This document shows, in pieces, positions 28,120-37,455 of a stretch of 64,000 nt of DNA (position 1 is the stretch's first letter; each line of letters begins with the position of its first letter). Source of the DNA: Flavobacterium sp. HSC-61S13 (GTDB lineage Bacteria; Bacteroidota; Bacteroidia; Flavobacteriales; Flavobacteriaceae). The notes beneath the pieces are model-generated. The model saw nothing but the letters and a program-made list of their open reading frames with translations, made no database searches and was not told where the DNA came from. A program made the position numbers and the translations under genes. The stretch is from positions 1 through 64,000 of the forward strand of contig NZ_JALJZV010000007.1 in the NCBI RefSeq assembly GCF_024171535.1, written 5' to 3'.

Positions 28120-28881
28120 TCACCCCACTCTTTTAACCAAAGGATGATTTAATCCGCCTACTTCATTTCGTATGATTTCATAACCTTTTAAGCTGCCAAA
28201 CAATTGAGTCAAATTTTTAAAACCATAAGCTCTCGAGTCAAAACTAGGTTTTAATTTTCTTAAATTTATCCCCACTTGTGCGATGTAAGTTTCCACCTCC
28301 TCATTGACTGACATATCAAAAGCTCTATCGATTAATTTGATATCTGATTTTGATAGTTCCTTAATCTCAACATCTTCGGTATGACTGCTTTCTGTTTTCT
28401 TGACCGATACAACATTCGCTTCTTTAGTGTTCTTTGGTTTTCTAGGAATTAAGTTTTCACAATAGGTGAATATTTCACACGACTGTACAAAAGCATTCGG
28501 CGTTTTCTTCTCCCCAACTCCCATTACAAATATTCCCTCTTCTCGAATTCTCTTTGCCAAACCGGTGTAGTCACTATCACTTGACACGATACAAAAGCCA
28601 TCAACAGCCTTATCGTGCAAAATATCCATCGCATCAATAATCAATGAACTATCGGTAGAATTCTTTCCGGTTGTATAGCTAAATTTTTGGATGGGGCTAA
28701 ATGATAAATCATTTAATAAATCCTTCCAACTATTCATTTGAGGGGTGGTCCAGTCACCATAAATTCTTCTTATAGTCACTTTTCCATATTTGGAAACCTC
28801 CTCCAAAATCAATTCAAGAAGTTTCGCTTGCGCATTATCTCCATCAACTAAAATGGCAATATTATTTGTGGATTTTTCCAT
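28120..28881 (-). CDS. NYN-domain ribonuclease with C-terminal OST-HTH/LOTUS domain
   Basis: This 253-residue protein has an N-terminal NYN (PIN-like) domain of LabA type: ILVDGDNAQ at residues 10-18, TDSSLIIDAMDIL, and VSSDSDYTGLAKRIREEG. The acidic residues form a magnesium-dependent nuclease site. After a charged linker (about 145-175), the last 75 residues match an OST-HTH/LOTUS fold (DRAFDMSVNEEVETYIAQVG ... YGFKNLTQLFGSLKGYEI), which binds RNA. The domain pair suggests RNA degradation or control; the target is unknown. It is the first gene of a three-gene operon. Confidence 0.87.
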   Translation of the reverse strand: MEKSTNNIAILVDGDNAQAKLLELILEEVSKYGKVTIRRIYGDWTTPQMNSWKDLLNDLSFSPIQKFSYTTGKNSTDSSLIIDAMDILHDKAVDGFCIVSSDSDYTGLAKRIREEGIFVMGVGEKKTPNAFVQSCEIFTYCENLIPRKPKNTKEANVVSVKKTESSHTEDVEIKELSKSDIKLIDRAFDMSVNEEVETYIAQVGINLRKLKPSFDSRAYGFKNLTQLFGSLKGYEIIRNEVGGLNHPLVKRVG

Positions 28882-28948
28882 TATTTTTAAATTTTAATTA
28901 GTATTTCAATTAAGGAATCTTCAATTATTGTACTCCTAACCAGATGGC

Positions 28949-29437
28949 CTATTGCCCAAATTCAAAGATTCCCTTTACAAAGGTACTCGAACGCCCACCA
29001 CTATGGCTCTTTGCATCATTAAAAGACCAGAAAGCCCTGACTGCTCCTGTTTTGGTGTCGATAACTTGACTGACTGTAAAGCCCGAATTTTCAATCCAAT
29101 TTACAAAAAATTGATGTTCTGAGATTTGAACATAACTAATTCGCTCTGTGCCTTGTAATACGGCATTATTTTTATCCGTAATTTTCCAATGCATCGTATG
29201 TTCGTCGACATACTCTACCTCAGCGGTTCTATCTGGAAATACGATCTTGCCCCTACGTCCCAAAAGTTGATATTCTTCGGTGTTTTCCATTAATTTCTCT
29301 ACCGTTAAATCCGCAGGAATTTGAATAGCGTCCTCTAAGTCAGTCATTTTCTTCTGATTACAAGAAGTCGTGACCGCACCTATTAACACCAGTAAAAAAA
29401 AACGCCACCCTCTGCTATCCATTCCTTTTATAACCAT
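28949..29437 (-). CDS. MoaF-like lipocalin-fold lipoprotein
   Basis: This protein of about 162 residues has a lipoprotein signal with lipobox VTTSC. Its mature part has alternating beta strands with MoaF-type landmarks: YQLLGRRGKIVFPDRTAEV, HTMHWKITD, and FVNWIENSGFTVSQVIDTKTG. MoaF and related phenolic-acid decarboxylase-like proteins have a small beta-barrel; their function in Bacteroidota is unknown. A start 5 codons later (29422) is equally plausible. It lies 28 bp before the LOG gene stop on the same strand, not clearly co-transcribed. Confidence 0.6.
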   Translation of the reverse strand: MVIKGMDSRGWRFFLLVLIGAVTTSCNQKKMTDLEDAIQIPADLTVEKLMENTEEYQLLGRRGKIVFPDRTAEVEYVDEHTMHWKITDKNNAVLQGTERISYVQISEHQFFVNWIENSGFTVSQVIDTKTGAVRAFWSFNDAKSHSGGRSSTFVKGIFEFGQ

Positions 29438-29465
29438 GTACTGCTGAATTAATTATAGCTCTATT

Positions 29466-30044
29466 TTAAATTTGTTCTTTTTTAATCCATTTTCCCGTCT
29501 GGGGAGCTTTGTAATTCTTCATCTTTTCCAGTAAACCAGCAATGTTATCATCTACAACAATCATATCGCGATTGACGGCTTTTAAAAAACCTTGAGCAAC
29601 CATATTATCTATCAACGAAATTAAGGAATCGTAAAACCCAAAAACATTTAATAAAGCTACGGGTTTTTGATGTAATCCCAATTGTGCCCAAGTCAACATT
29701 TCAAAAAACTCTTCTAAAGTTCCATATCCACCGGATAACGCAATAACACCGTCTGACAGTGCATCCATTTTCGCTTTGCGCTCGTGCATGGTATCCACCA
29801 AAATTAATTTTGTAATCTGTGTATGCGCTATTTCCACCTGATGCAAAAAGTGGGGTAAAACACCTATGACTTCTCCCGACTGCGACAAAGCACCGTCGGC
29901 AACCTTTCCCATCAAGCCTACATTTGCTCCTCCATAAACCAAACCAATGTTGTTTCGAGCCAACGCCTGCCCTAAAGCCTCAGCGGCTTGTTCAAATTCC
30001 GGAGCATTCCCCATACTGGAACCACAAAAAACCGTATATCTCAT
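29466..30044 (-). CDS. LOG family (TIGR00730) nucleoside monophosphate phosphoribohydrolase-like protein
   Basis: This 192-residue Rossmann-fold protein matches LOG (cytokinin-activating) enzymes: FCGSSMGN at 6-13, VYGGANVGLMGKVADGAL, MHERKAKM near 86-93, and the catalytic-type motif SGGYGTLEE at 104-112. The usual motif is PGGxGTxxE, so Pro is replaced by Ser. The general activity is cleavage of ribose phosphate from nucleoside monophosphates. The frame is open up to 30122, but the ATG at 30044 gives the standard N-terminus (MRYTVFCGSS), and a near-consensus promoter (TTGTACTTTG) lies upstream of it. Confidence 0.87.
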   Translation of the reverse strand: MRYTVFCGSSMGNAPEFEQAAEALGQALARNNIGLVYGGANVGLMGKVADGALSQSGEVIGVLPHFLHQVEIAHTQITKLILVDTMHERKAKMDALSDGVIALSGGYGTLEEFFEMLTWAQLGLHQKPVALLNVFGFYDSLISLIDNMVAQGFLKAVNRDMIVVDDNIAGLLEKMKNYKAPQTGKWIKKEQI

Positions 30045-30303
30045 CGTCAAATATTTATAGTACAAAGTACAATTTTTAGGCCATTTATCACAAATTAGAT
30101 CGTTTTTTATGTTAAAAATCATTCTAAATAACGTCTAAACTCAAAATAAAACAAACTGTTAAAAAGCTGAATAACAAGCATCTGAATACAAAAAAGGAAT
30201 CTACAGTAAAATTCAATAATTAGTTGTTGTAACAAAATCCGAGAATAACTGTCTATTACTGTAACTAAACAGAACGGAAAATTCAACCTTCAAAAAAGTA
30301 GAA

Positions 30304-32697
30304 ATGAAACTAAAACTATGCTTACTCGTATTCTTAGGAATTCTTACAACTGGTTTTGCTCAAAACAAGCTAAAGATTTCGGGAAATATTTTGGACAAAG
30401 ATCTTAAACAGGCAGTGCCATATGCCACTATTTCGGTTAAAGAGCTAAATATCGTAATCACAGGTGCGATGACTGATGACAATGGAAATTTCACCGTAAT
30501 CAACTTAGCTCCCAAAACCTATAGTATCGACATACAGTTTATCGGTTATAAAACCTTGCATAGAGAAGCTGATTTATCCAAAGGTACGGATATCAATTTG
30601 GGAACACTTTATCTGCAATCTGAGGCTGTAACACTAGATGGTGTAAACATCGTAGCGGAACATTCTACCATTGAACAAAAAATTGACAGAAAGGTTATCA
30701 ATGTCGGTCGAGATTTGACTACAGCTGGATCAACGGCTTCGGAAATCATGAATAACATTCCTTCGGTTAATGTTGATCAAGATGGGAAGATTTCATTAAG
30801 AGGAAACGAAAATGTTCGCGTATTAGTAGATGGAAGACCCACCAATATAGAGGCCTCTCAATTGCTTAAGCAGATTCCCTCTTCCTCGATTAAAAAGATC
30901 GAATTGATCACCAATCCAAGTGCTAAATACAACCCAGAAGGGATGTCGGGTATTATTAATATTATCCTACATAAAAATTCCAATGACGGATTTAATGGTT
31001 CCCTAAATTCCGGTGTAACCATGAAGAATGAACCACGAGGAAATACTACCTTAGACTTGAATTACAGAACGGGAAAGGTTAACTTTTTCGGGAATGGAGG
31101 AAATAACTTTGGAAAATCCTTTAGCGGTGGTGAGATGTATCGTTTTGACCAACAATCCAACCAATTAATCAGTACTTCTAATGATAATGAATCCTATCTG
31201 TACAAACTCGGTATGGATTATTATATCAATGATCACAATACGCTATCGGTATACAGCAATCAAAACAAGGTATCGGGACAAACTTTTGTACAAACACAAG
31301 TTTTCTATCCAAAAGGTATATTCGAAAACATCGATCAAAAATCAGATTATGATTCGGACAATACCAACAGCACTTACAATTTAGCCTATAAACACCTCTT
31401 TAAAAAAGAAGGTCATACCTTTGATCTTGAGGCCAATTATAGCGAGTACAAAAGTTCACAGGTTACCGACTTTAACACTTTAGAAGGAATTAAAAGAGAT
31501 TTTTACACCGATAATATCGACGATAAGAACAAGATGAGTACGGTAAATATCGATTATGTAAATCCGTTGTCGGAGACAGCTACTTTAGAGTTGGGTGCAG
31601 AATCTCGTATTACTCGTTCAGAAAACGCTTATTTATCAAACAACACACGTCCAGAGACGATAAAGGATTCGAACTATAATTATGATACGGATATCTTTTC
31701 GGGTTATGTAACCTTTGGTCAAAAATTTAAAAAATTTAGTTACCAATTAGGTGCTCGTGTGGAAAGCTACCAAGTCAATGCGAAAACCAATGGCGAAAAA
31801 TCGTTTAAAGATGATTATATCACCTTATATCCTTCCGCTTATTTAACGTATGCCCTTACGGACCACAACAGCTTTCAATTGAGTTACAGCCGTCGAGTAG
31901 ATCGTCCGGGCTTGTTCCAAACCAAACCGATACGCGAGTTTTCTACTCCTACTGTAGTCAGTATCGGAAATCCAGAATTGAGACCTCAATTCACCAATTC
32001 TGTTGAGTTAAACTACACTAGAATGTTATCTAAGGGAACCTTAACTGCAGGGGTTTATTACAGACGTATCAACGATGAAATAAACAGAGTCGTTTATCAA
32101 GATGTAGAATCATCTAATGAAAATGCGATGATTATGTCCTACGACAATTTCGATAATAATTCAGCCTATGGGTTTGAGATTTCAGCCAATTACAGACTGA
32201 CTTCTTGGTGGGATATACAACCAGCACTTGACTTTTCTTCCTTATCTCAGAAAGGTTTGATTGCGATTAAAAATGAAACGACCTCACAGTTAGATTACAT
32301 TCAGCGTGAAGTCAATGCCAATGCCTTTAATGCCCGTTTAAACAGTAATTTCAAAGTAACTAATAACTTTAGATTGAATTTGTTTGGATTCTACCGCGGT
32401 CCAGTAGATGGAATTCAAATGAATAGTAAAGAGATGTATAAAATCGATGCAGGTGCACGTTACAGCATGCTAAAAAACAAATTAACCTTTAGTTTACGTG
32501 TAAACGACATTTTTGATACGATGAAATTCGCTTTTGATTCGCAATATCCCTTTCCTCAAAAAGGACAATTCTATTGGGAAAGTCAAAACGTATATTTCGG
32601 CGTAAACTATATTTTTGGAGGTTCAAAGAATAAAGCAATGCAACGTAAATATCGCGAAGACAATACCAAACAAGGTAGTGCCGGAGGGATGTTTTAA
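30304..32697 (+). CDS. outer-membrane beta-barrel protein, TonB-dependent receptor type
   Basis: This 797-residue outer-membrane protein has a signal peptide (cut near GFAQ). A carboxypeptidase-regulatory-like domain follows (about 22-105, ISGNILDKDLKQAVPYATI), then a plug domain (about 130-225, with RGNENVRVLVDGRPTNIEA). The long C-terminal barrel of the OMP_b-brl_3 type ends in a beta strand with aromatic residues, followed by a short charged tail. Such proteins import or bind unknown ligands with TonB energy. No SusD-like partner is adjacent, so it is not a SusCD pair. The ligand is unknown. Confidence 0.88.
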   Translation: MKLKLCLLVFLGILTTGFAQNKLKISGNILDKDLKQAVPYATISVKELNIVITGAMTDDNGNFTVINLAPKTYSIDIQFIGYKTLHREADLSKGTDINLGTLYLQSEAVTLDGVNIVAEHSTIEQKIDRKVINVGRDLTTAGSTASEIMNNIPSVNVDQDGKISLRGNENVRVLVDGRPTNIEASQLLKQIPSSSIKKIELITNPSAKYNPEGMSGIINIILHKNSNDGFNGSLNSGVTMKNEPRGNTTLDLNYRTGKVNFFGNGGNNFGKSFSGGEMYRFDQQSNQLISTSNDNESYLYKLGMDYYINDHNTLSVYSNQNKVSGQTFVQTQVFYPKGIFENIDQKSDYDSDNTNSTYNLAYKHLFKKEGHTFDLEANYSEYKSSQVTDFNTLEGIKRDFYTDNIDDKNKMSTVNIDYVNPLSETATLELGAESRITRSENAYLSNNTRPETIKDSNYNYDTDIFSGYVTFGQKFKKFSYQLGARVESYQVNAKTNGEKSFKDDYITLYPSAYLTYALTDHNSFQLSYSRRVDRPGLFQTKPIREFSTPTVVSIGNPELRPQFTNSVELNYTRMLSKGTLTAGVYYRRINDEINRVVYQDVESSNENAMIMSYDNFDNNSAYGFEISANYRLTSWWDIQPALDFSSLSQKGLIAIKNETTSQLDYIQREVNANAFNARLNSNFKVTNNFRLNLFGFYRGPVDGIQMNSKEMYKIDAGARYSMLKNKLTFSLRVNDIFDTMKFAFDSQYPFPQKGQFYWESQNVYFGVNYIFGGSKNKAMQRKYREDNTKQGSAGGMF

Positions 32698-32720
32698 TCG
32701 GTAAATTGTTTTAGTTAGTG

Positions 32721-32756
32721 AAAATGGTTATTCTTAGTTGAATAACCATTTTTTTT
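32721..32756. terminator. bidirectional intrinsic terminator
   Basis: A 13-bp perfect stem (AAAATGGTTATTC, 32721-32733, and complement at 32740-32752) ends in a T run. It lies between the convergent receptor and hydrolase genes. Confidence 0.88.
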
Positions 32757-32763
32757 GTCCCTA

Positions 32764-33714
32764 TTATAGTTGTTCCAACCACGTCTTGGTATTTTCGAAA
32801 ACGGTATCTCTGACACTTTTCTTTGATAAAAACAAATCGTGTAATCCGTCTTTCGCAATAAAATGCGTGACATGATTACCCATTTTCACTCCAATTCGTT
32901 CAATATCTTTGACGTTTAATACCAAGTCTGCCGTTTGTGCTTTGGGTGTCCATACGTTTGTTTTTAAACTGGAGTCCGAATGCATTAACAAGATCGGCAA
33001 ATCTAACTTAGTTCTATTTCGTATTGTTTGCTGCGCTTCGTGAACGGCTAAAATCCAAGCGTAAAAAGCAGGGAAAGCGCGTACGGGTTTCCACTTTTGA
33101 TTAAATTCCCATTCGCCATAAAACTCCTTTAATAACGATTGCCCATATACATCACTAACCCCTCCACTGTACGAAGCATAAGCGTTAAATTGCATCATCA
33201 ATTTAGCGATAAAAGGGGTGAAGAATTTTACAACATTTGACGTATTAAAATCAAAAAAAGGAGAATTTAAAATTAAACCGGTTAGCTGATTTCGCAGTGC
33301 GCCATAATGCGCATAATAACTGACAAGTAAACCACCTGTACTATGTCCCATTAAGACCAACTGGGTTTGGGGATTTTTAGCTTTTATAAAATTAATAGCG
33401 TAATCCAATTCCGGAAAATACTCTTTTAGCGATTTGCAATAATTGGGATGTTGATGGGGCAGCAGCGATCGACCATATTTTCTTAAGTCCAACGCATAGA
33501 AATCTACATCTGCCTGATTATAAGCTTCCATCACGTGTTCTTGGAAAAAATAATCCGAGAAGCCGTGTATATACAATATACTCTTGCGAACTGATTCGTG
33601 ATCCAAACTATTGGATCTTGATTCCATTAAGGTTGCCAACACTTTTCCTTCATAATCTGCGGGCAGATCGTGAATGTGGTGTATCATTTTTGGGGTGCTG
33701 AAATGTAAATCCAT
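32764..33714 (-). CDS. alpha/beta hydrolase (lysophospholipase / monoacylglycerol lipase-like)
   Basis: This 316-residue serine hydrolase has SILYIHGFSDY near the oxyanion region and the nucleophile elbow GHSTGG. An acid region follows (LPILLMHSDSS) and a C-terminal DGLHDL with the likely catalytic His. This pattern fits the S33/Hydrolase_4 group that includes monoacylglycerol lipases. No signal peptide is present, so it is cytoplasmic. It starts 17 bp after the cardiolipin synthase stop, so the two may act together on membrane lipids. Confidence 0.87.
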   Translation of the reverse strand: MDLHFSTPKMIHHIHDLPADYEGKVLATLMESRSNSLDHESVRKSILYIHGFSDYFFQEHVMEAYNQADVDFYALDLRKYGRSLLPHQHPNYCKSLKEYFPELDYAINFIKAKNPQTQLVLMGHSTGGLLVSYYAHYGALRNQLTGLILNSPFFDFNTSNVVKFFTPFIAKLMMQFNAYASYSGGVSDVYGQSLLKEFYGEWEFNQKWKPVRAFPAFYAWILAVHEAQQTIRNRTKLDLPILLMHSDSSLKTNVWTPKAQTADLVLNVKDIERIGVKMGNHVTHFIAKDGLHDLFLSKKSVRDTVFENTKTWLEQL

Positions 33715-33731
33715 ATGGGAGTTTTAATTGC

Positions 33732-35204
33732 TTATAACAGTGGAGAAAACAATCGTAAAAAACTATTTTTTAGCCGTTTCCAATGATTTCTTTTAAACCA
33801 TCTTTTATAATTTAGTTGAACCGCATTTTCACAATCTTGGTAAAATATTTTTCGCATTTGATCTGCAAATTCGTCGTCGTAAACAATTGCATTGACCTCG
33901 AAATTCAAATCAAAACTGCGGTGATCCAAATTACAAGTTCCTATCGAACTAACCCCAGAATCTGTCACAAAACTTTTGGCATGGATAAAACCTTTTTGAT
34001 AAAAGTACAACTCTACGCCGGCTTCTAACAGTTCTTCAAAATACGATTGTGAGGCCCATTGAACCATTTTAGAATCGGAAACTTGTGGTAATAATATCTT
34101 GACTTTTTTACCACTCATCGCCGCCATAATCATTGCTTGTTGTAAGGTCTCGTCTGGAATATAATAAGGGGTTGTAAACAGTATTTCACTTTTAGCGTCA
34201 TTTATCGCTTTAACCACGCTATACAAGATACTCGGCACTTGAGAATCCGGCCCTGAAGCGACGATTTGCATCGGCAACTTGCCCAATTTTTCGTGCTCTA
34301 TAAGCGGAAAAAAATCGCTATTAACTCTTAAACTTTGTTTGCTGCAAAAATTCCAATCCGATAAAAAGATATGTTGCAAGGCATAGGTAGCATCGCCATA
34401 AATACGCAGGTGTGTATCGCGCCAGTATAACGAATCCTTTAACTTCTTAGTATTGTCATAACGATCCGATATATTAATCCCCCCTGTATAAGAAATAGCT
34501 CCATCAATAATCACGATCTTACGATGGTTGCGGTAATTCATTCTGTTGGCTAAAGCGATCCACGTGATTTTATTAAATGCAAAGATCTCTACACCAGCGT
34601 CTCGCAATTCAACGACTATATTTTTTCTAATCGAGCGACATCCAAAATCGTCATAAATAAAACGAACCTGAACACCTTGCTGCACTTTTTCTATTAAAAC
34701 ATTTTTAATCTGATTTCCAATTTCATCATTCTCATAGATATAGTACTCCAAATGTATATGATGCTGTGCACTTTTTAAATCTTCTATTAAACGCGGAAAA
34801 AACGTTTCTCCATTAAGTAAAATATCGGCTTGATTACTGATCAACAGCGGACTGTTTTCCATGTTTTTGTTCGCCAACAAACGAATCATCGATTGGTTGC
34901 TATCTACTAGGGGAAACTGTTTTTCGGAAAAAGATTTTTTAACTTTTTCCATTCGTTGTTCAAAATTTTTCAGAAAGATTTCATCGGTTGCTAATTTCTT
35001 CGAATACATCTTCCGCTTTCGATAATTGATTCCAAAAGAAAAGTAAAACAATATACCTACGACGGGTACGAGTATAATCAGAAGCAAGTATGCCAAAGTT
35101 TTCGATGTCGAATTGGAATCGTAAATCACGCGCAATGCTACAGCAAGTACGATCATGCCATAGAGTGCTTCCACCAACAAAAACCAATCTATATTAACGT
35201 TCAT
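33732..35204 (-). CDS. cls: cardiolipin synthase (phospholipase D type)
   Basis: This 490-residue membrane enzyme joins two phosphatidylglycerol molecules into cardiolipin. It has two N-terminal membrane segments (about 5-60). Two HKD phosphodiesterase motifs are present: HRKIVIIDGAISYTGG in the middle and HAKSFVTDSGVSSIGTCNLD near the C-terminus. The C-terminal FDLNFEVNA segment is also typical. Length is normal. It is followed closely by the lipase-like hydrolase. Confidence 0.93.
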   Translation of the reverse strand: MNVNIDWFLLVEALYGMIVLAVALRVIYDSNSTSKTLAYLLLIILVPVVGILFYFSFGINYRKRKMYSKKLATDEIFLKNFEQRMEKVKKSFSEKQFPLVDSNQSMIRLLANKNMENSPLLISNQADILLNGETFFPRLIEDLKSAQHHIHLEYYIYENDEIGNQIKNVLIEKVQQGVQVRFIYDDFGCRSIRKNIVVELRDAGVEIFAFNKITWIALANRMNYRNHRKIVIIDGAISYTGGINISDRYDNTKKLKDSLYWRDTHLRIYGDATYALQHIFLSDWNFCSKQSLRVNSDFFPLIEHEKLGKLPMQIVASGPDSQVPSILYSVVKAINDAKSEILFTTPYYIPDETLQQAMIMAAMSGKKVKILLPQVSDSKMVQWASQSYFEELLEAGVELYFYQKGFIHAKSFVTDSGVSSIGTCNLDHRSFDLNFEVNAIVYDDEFADQMRKIFYQDCENAVQLNYKRWFKRNHWKRLKNSFLRLFSPLL

Positions 35205-35267
35205 CTAAAAAATATTTATTCAACGTATATTACTTAGTCGAAATCTCGCTTACGATTATCATTTCGC

Positions 35268-35645
35268 TTACAACACACCGTTGCGATTGATCATCACTTC
35301 AGGTACGGGTTGTTGAATATCCCAATACTCCGTAATTAAATGATTTTCGAATCTAAAAATATAAACCACTATACTTCCTACGTCATCACTCGTTTTCTTA
35401 ACCAACGAATGTACCATAACTAAGTCATTCTGTTCGATTAAACGCAAATTTTTAATCAGCATTTGCGGGTTTTTCCTAGACTCTTCTATCAGAAATTGTT
35501 TTAAGTCTACTTCCCCTCCTTTTAAATAAGGATTATGATGTCTAAACTGAGGGCCTACATAATTGGTGAAAGCTTTTTCAACTTCGCCTTTTGATATCAA
35601 ATACAAAAACTGTTTTGCAATTTCTTTTTTTGGGGTAAATTCCAT
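35268..35645 (-). CDS. NTF2/SnoaL-like fold protein
   Basis: This protein of about 125 residues has the SnoaL/NTF2-like pattern: a helical start (KEIAKQFLYLISKGEVEKAF), YVGPQFRHHNPYLKGG, and a C-terminal sheet ending ITEYWDIQQPVPE. Such proteins can be isomerases, small hydrolases or simple binding proteins; this type is common and uncharacterised. The frame is open to 35702, but the start at 35645 (MEFTPKKE) or 35651 gives the normal family N-terminus. It stands alone. Confidence 0.78.
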   Translation of the reverse strand: MEFTPKKEIAKQFLYLISKGEVEKAFTNYVGPQFRHHNPYLKGGEVDLKQFLIEESRKNPQMLIKNLRLIEQNDLVMVHSLVKKTSDDVGSIVVYIFRFENHLITEYWDIQQPVPEVMINRNGVL

Positions 35646-35837
35646 AATCATTACATTTTTATATGTTGAAATAAAATTACCATCCCAAAACAGTAACATC
35701 ATGAGATGGAGTTCCCTAAATTTATAAAAAAAAGTGCTATTAGTAACACACTTTTATAGAAACAAATTGAAAAAAGAATGTTATTCCATTTTATGATTCC
35801 ATAGAACTATAATACACTGATCTAATTCGCTTACTAT

Positions 35838-36434
35838 TTAATCGATTATTGCCCGAGAAACATTAAAAGGGTCAAAGTTTGGGTGTTTTATAAGTGCCTC
35901 AGCCCCCAAAGTCTCAAACGCTAGTATTTCAGCCTCCTGTATGGGATACAAGGCTTGCAAATGGATAGAATAGCTACCATCGATATTCAAATTTTTTTCT
36001 TCTTTTTCTAAAAAAAGCGGTTCCCAAATCCAAAAGGCATTCATGTCTGATTCTTCAACAATGGGAGCGCCGAAACGAATAATTTGTCCATTTACAAATG
36101 GACATGCACCTCTCAACCTACTTACGAGATGTCCCAAAGCTTTAGCCCAGTTTTCATTTTCCGATTTAACGAGTATACACAATTCTGGTCGGCTTTGCTT
36201 CCACAAAGGATGTGTATCAAGTGATAAACCATAGGTTACCGCTGTCAGAAAACCACGCCCAGGCACATCTCTATAGATCACAACCACCACCAAATCATCG
36301 TTTTTATTTTGCTTAGTCGGAAGCCAGAATTCAGGCTCAGAACCAAAAATGGCATTTACTTTTTCGAGGAAACGCTCGAATAAGGCATCTTTTGGAGGCT
36401 TGATGGTCGGGTTTAAAAATTGAAATAGGTTCAT
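35838..36434 (-). CDS. suppressor-of-fused (SUFU) domain protein
   Basis: This 198-residue protein matches the bacterial SUFU domain. Landmarks are LTAVTYGLSLDTHPLWKQ in the first half, CILVKSENENWAKALGHLVS, and an acidic, Trp-rich FWIWEPLFLEKEE segment. In bacteria this domain often acts as an immunity protein against polymorphic toxins. No toxin gene, secretion gene or other immunity gene is adjacent here, so that role is not supported by context. It could be an orphan immunity gene or a housekeeping member. Confidence 0.8.
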   Translation of the reverse strand: MNLFQFLNPTIKPPKDALFERFLEKVNAIFGSEPEFWLPTKQNKNDDLVVVVIYRDVPGRGFLTAVTYGLSLDTHPLWKQSRPELCILVKSENENWAKALGHLVSRLRGACPFVNGQIIRFGAPIVEESDMNAFWIWEPLFLEKEEKNLNIDGSYSIHLQALYPIQEAEILAFETLGAEALIKHPNFDPFNVSRAIID

Positions 36435-36465
36435 AAGCGTTAAAATTGCAGCGGCATTGTAGCCT

Positions 36466-37287
36466 TTATAGTTTAGCGAGGAATGCAGTTATTCCATCGA
36501 TGTATTTTTTTCCATGTGAAGTACTGGAAAGGGATTGAAATCCTTGTAAATGTCCTGCATTAAACTGGATAACTTCGCTTTTGGGATTTAAAAATTTAAC
36601 ACGCATACTGTCGTCGATCGTCGTCAATCCATCGCGTCTGCCCGCAAAAAACAAACACGGTATTTTTAATTGAGACAAAGCGGCGGCGTATAAACTGGCG
36701 TTAGGAGGAAGTTTGTATTCCTCTTCCTTATATTGCTTTATTATTTTCACTATTTCAAATGGGTCCATAACAAAACCCTCTGCAACCATAAAATCAACTG
36801 GATTTTTCTCTATGGCAATGGTAGCCATGATACTTCCCATTGACAAGGACCAAATACCGAGACATTCATTTTTGATCTCTTTCTTAGTCCATTGTATCAT
36901 TGCAGCTAAATCGGTTGCAAATTCGTCGTAATAAAGATATTTTTCATCAATAGCAAAATCTTGACTACCACCAAAACCCCTATAATCAAATAAAACTATG
37001 GTATAGCCCGCCTTGACCAATTCAGAAGCTTGCCTGAGCCAATAGGACATATTACCCGCATCTCCATAAGCTAAAATCAACGTGATTTTATTATCCGTCT
37101 TCACATCAGGATAACAAATCCAAGATTTAAGACTCACTTGATCTGCGGTTGTTATGGTATTTTCTTTGTATTTGAATTTAAAATCTGACGGATGTTCGAC
37201 ATATTTTTTCTCCGGTTTTAACGCCCATGCCCCTATACTAAAAAGCAGGGTGATTACCATCAAACCAATATTTTTAAACTCCTTCAT
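36466..37287 (-). CDS. alpha/beta hydrolase, probably secreted
   Basis: This 273-residue protein starts with a signal-peptide-like segment (MKEFKNIGLMVITLLFSIGAWA). It has a hydrolase core with LFDYRGFGGSQDF, the nucleophile elbow SLSMGS, FFAGRRDGL and a late NAGHLQG. It resembles dienelactone-hydrolase/S9-like esterases. The open frame runs to 37314, but that start lies inside the promoter at 37312-37319, so the ATG at 37287 is used. The substrate is unknown. Confidence 0.85.
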   Translation of the reverse strand: MKEFKNIGLMVITLLFSIGAWALKPEKKYVEHPSDFKFKYKENTITTADQVSLKSWICYPDVKTDNKITLILAYGDAGNMSYWLRQASELVKAGYTIVLFDYRGFGGSQDFAIDEKYLYYDEFATDLAAMIQWTKKEIKNECLGIWSLSMGSIMATIAIEKNPVDFMVAEGFVMDPFEIVKIIKQYKEEEYKLPPNASLYAAALSQLKIPCLFFAGRRDGLTTIDDSMRVKFLNPKSEVIQFNAGHLQGFQSLSSTSHGKKYIDGITAFLAKL

Positions 37288-37311
37288 CACATCGTTTATT
37301 GTTAAGTCATT

Positions 37312-37319
37312 CAAAGATA
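37312..37319 (-). promoter_or_regulatory. -7 element (TATCTTTG) that decides the hydrolase start
   Basis: TATCTTTG on the minus strand, 24 bp before the ATG at 37287. Transcription should start near 37305, which excludes the longer open-frame start. Confidence 0.6.
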
Positions 37320-37424
37320 TATAATTTCGAGCGGATTTTCAGACACAGCGATTCGTTTCCTTACCATTCGATCAATCGCTATGTTTTTCCTACAAACTCC
37401 CAGTAAAAAACAGATAAATAATCG

Positions 37425-37432
37425 TATTTTTG
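37425..37432 (+). promoter_or_regulatory. -7 element (TATTTTTG) of pepT
   Basis: This matches TAnnTTTG and ends 23 bp before the pepT ATG at 37456. It overlaps the in-frame extension, which is therefore not translated. Confidence 0.6.
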
Positions 37433-37455
37433 TTTACATTAAAAAAACTATTAGT

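Noticed and set aside
37381-37455. 25-codon N-terminal extension of pepT
   Set aside because: A TATTTTTG promoter element lies inside it and the peptide is not part of peptidase T.
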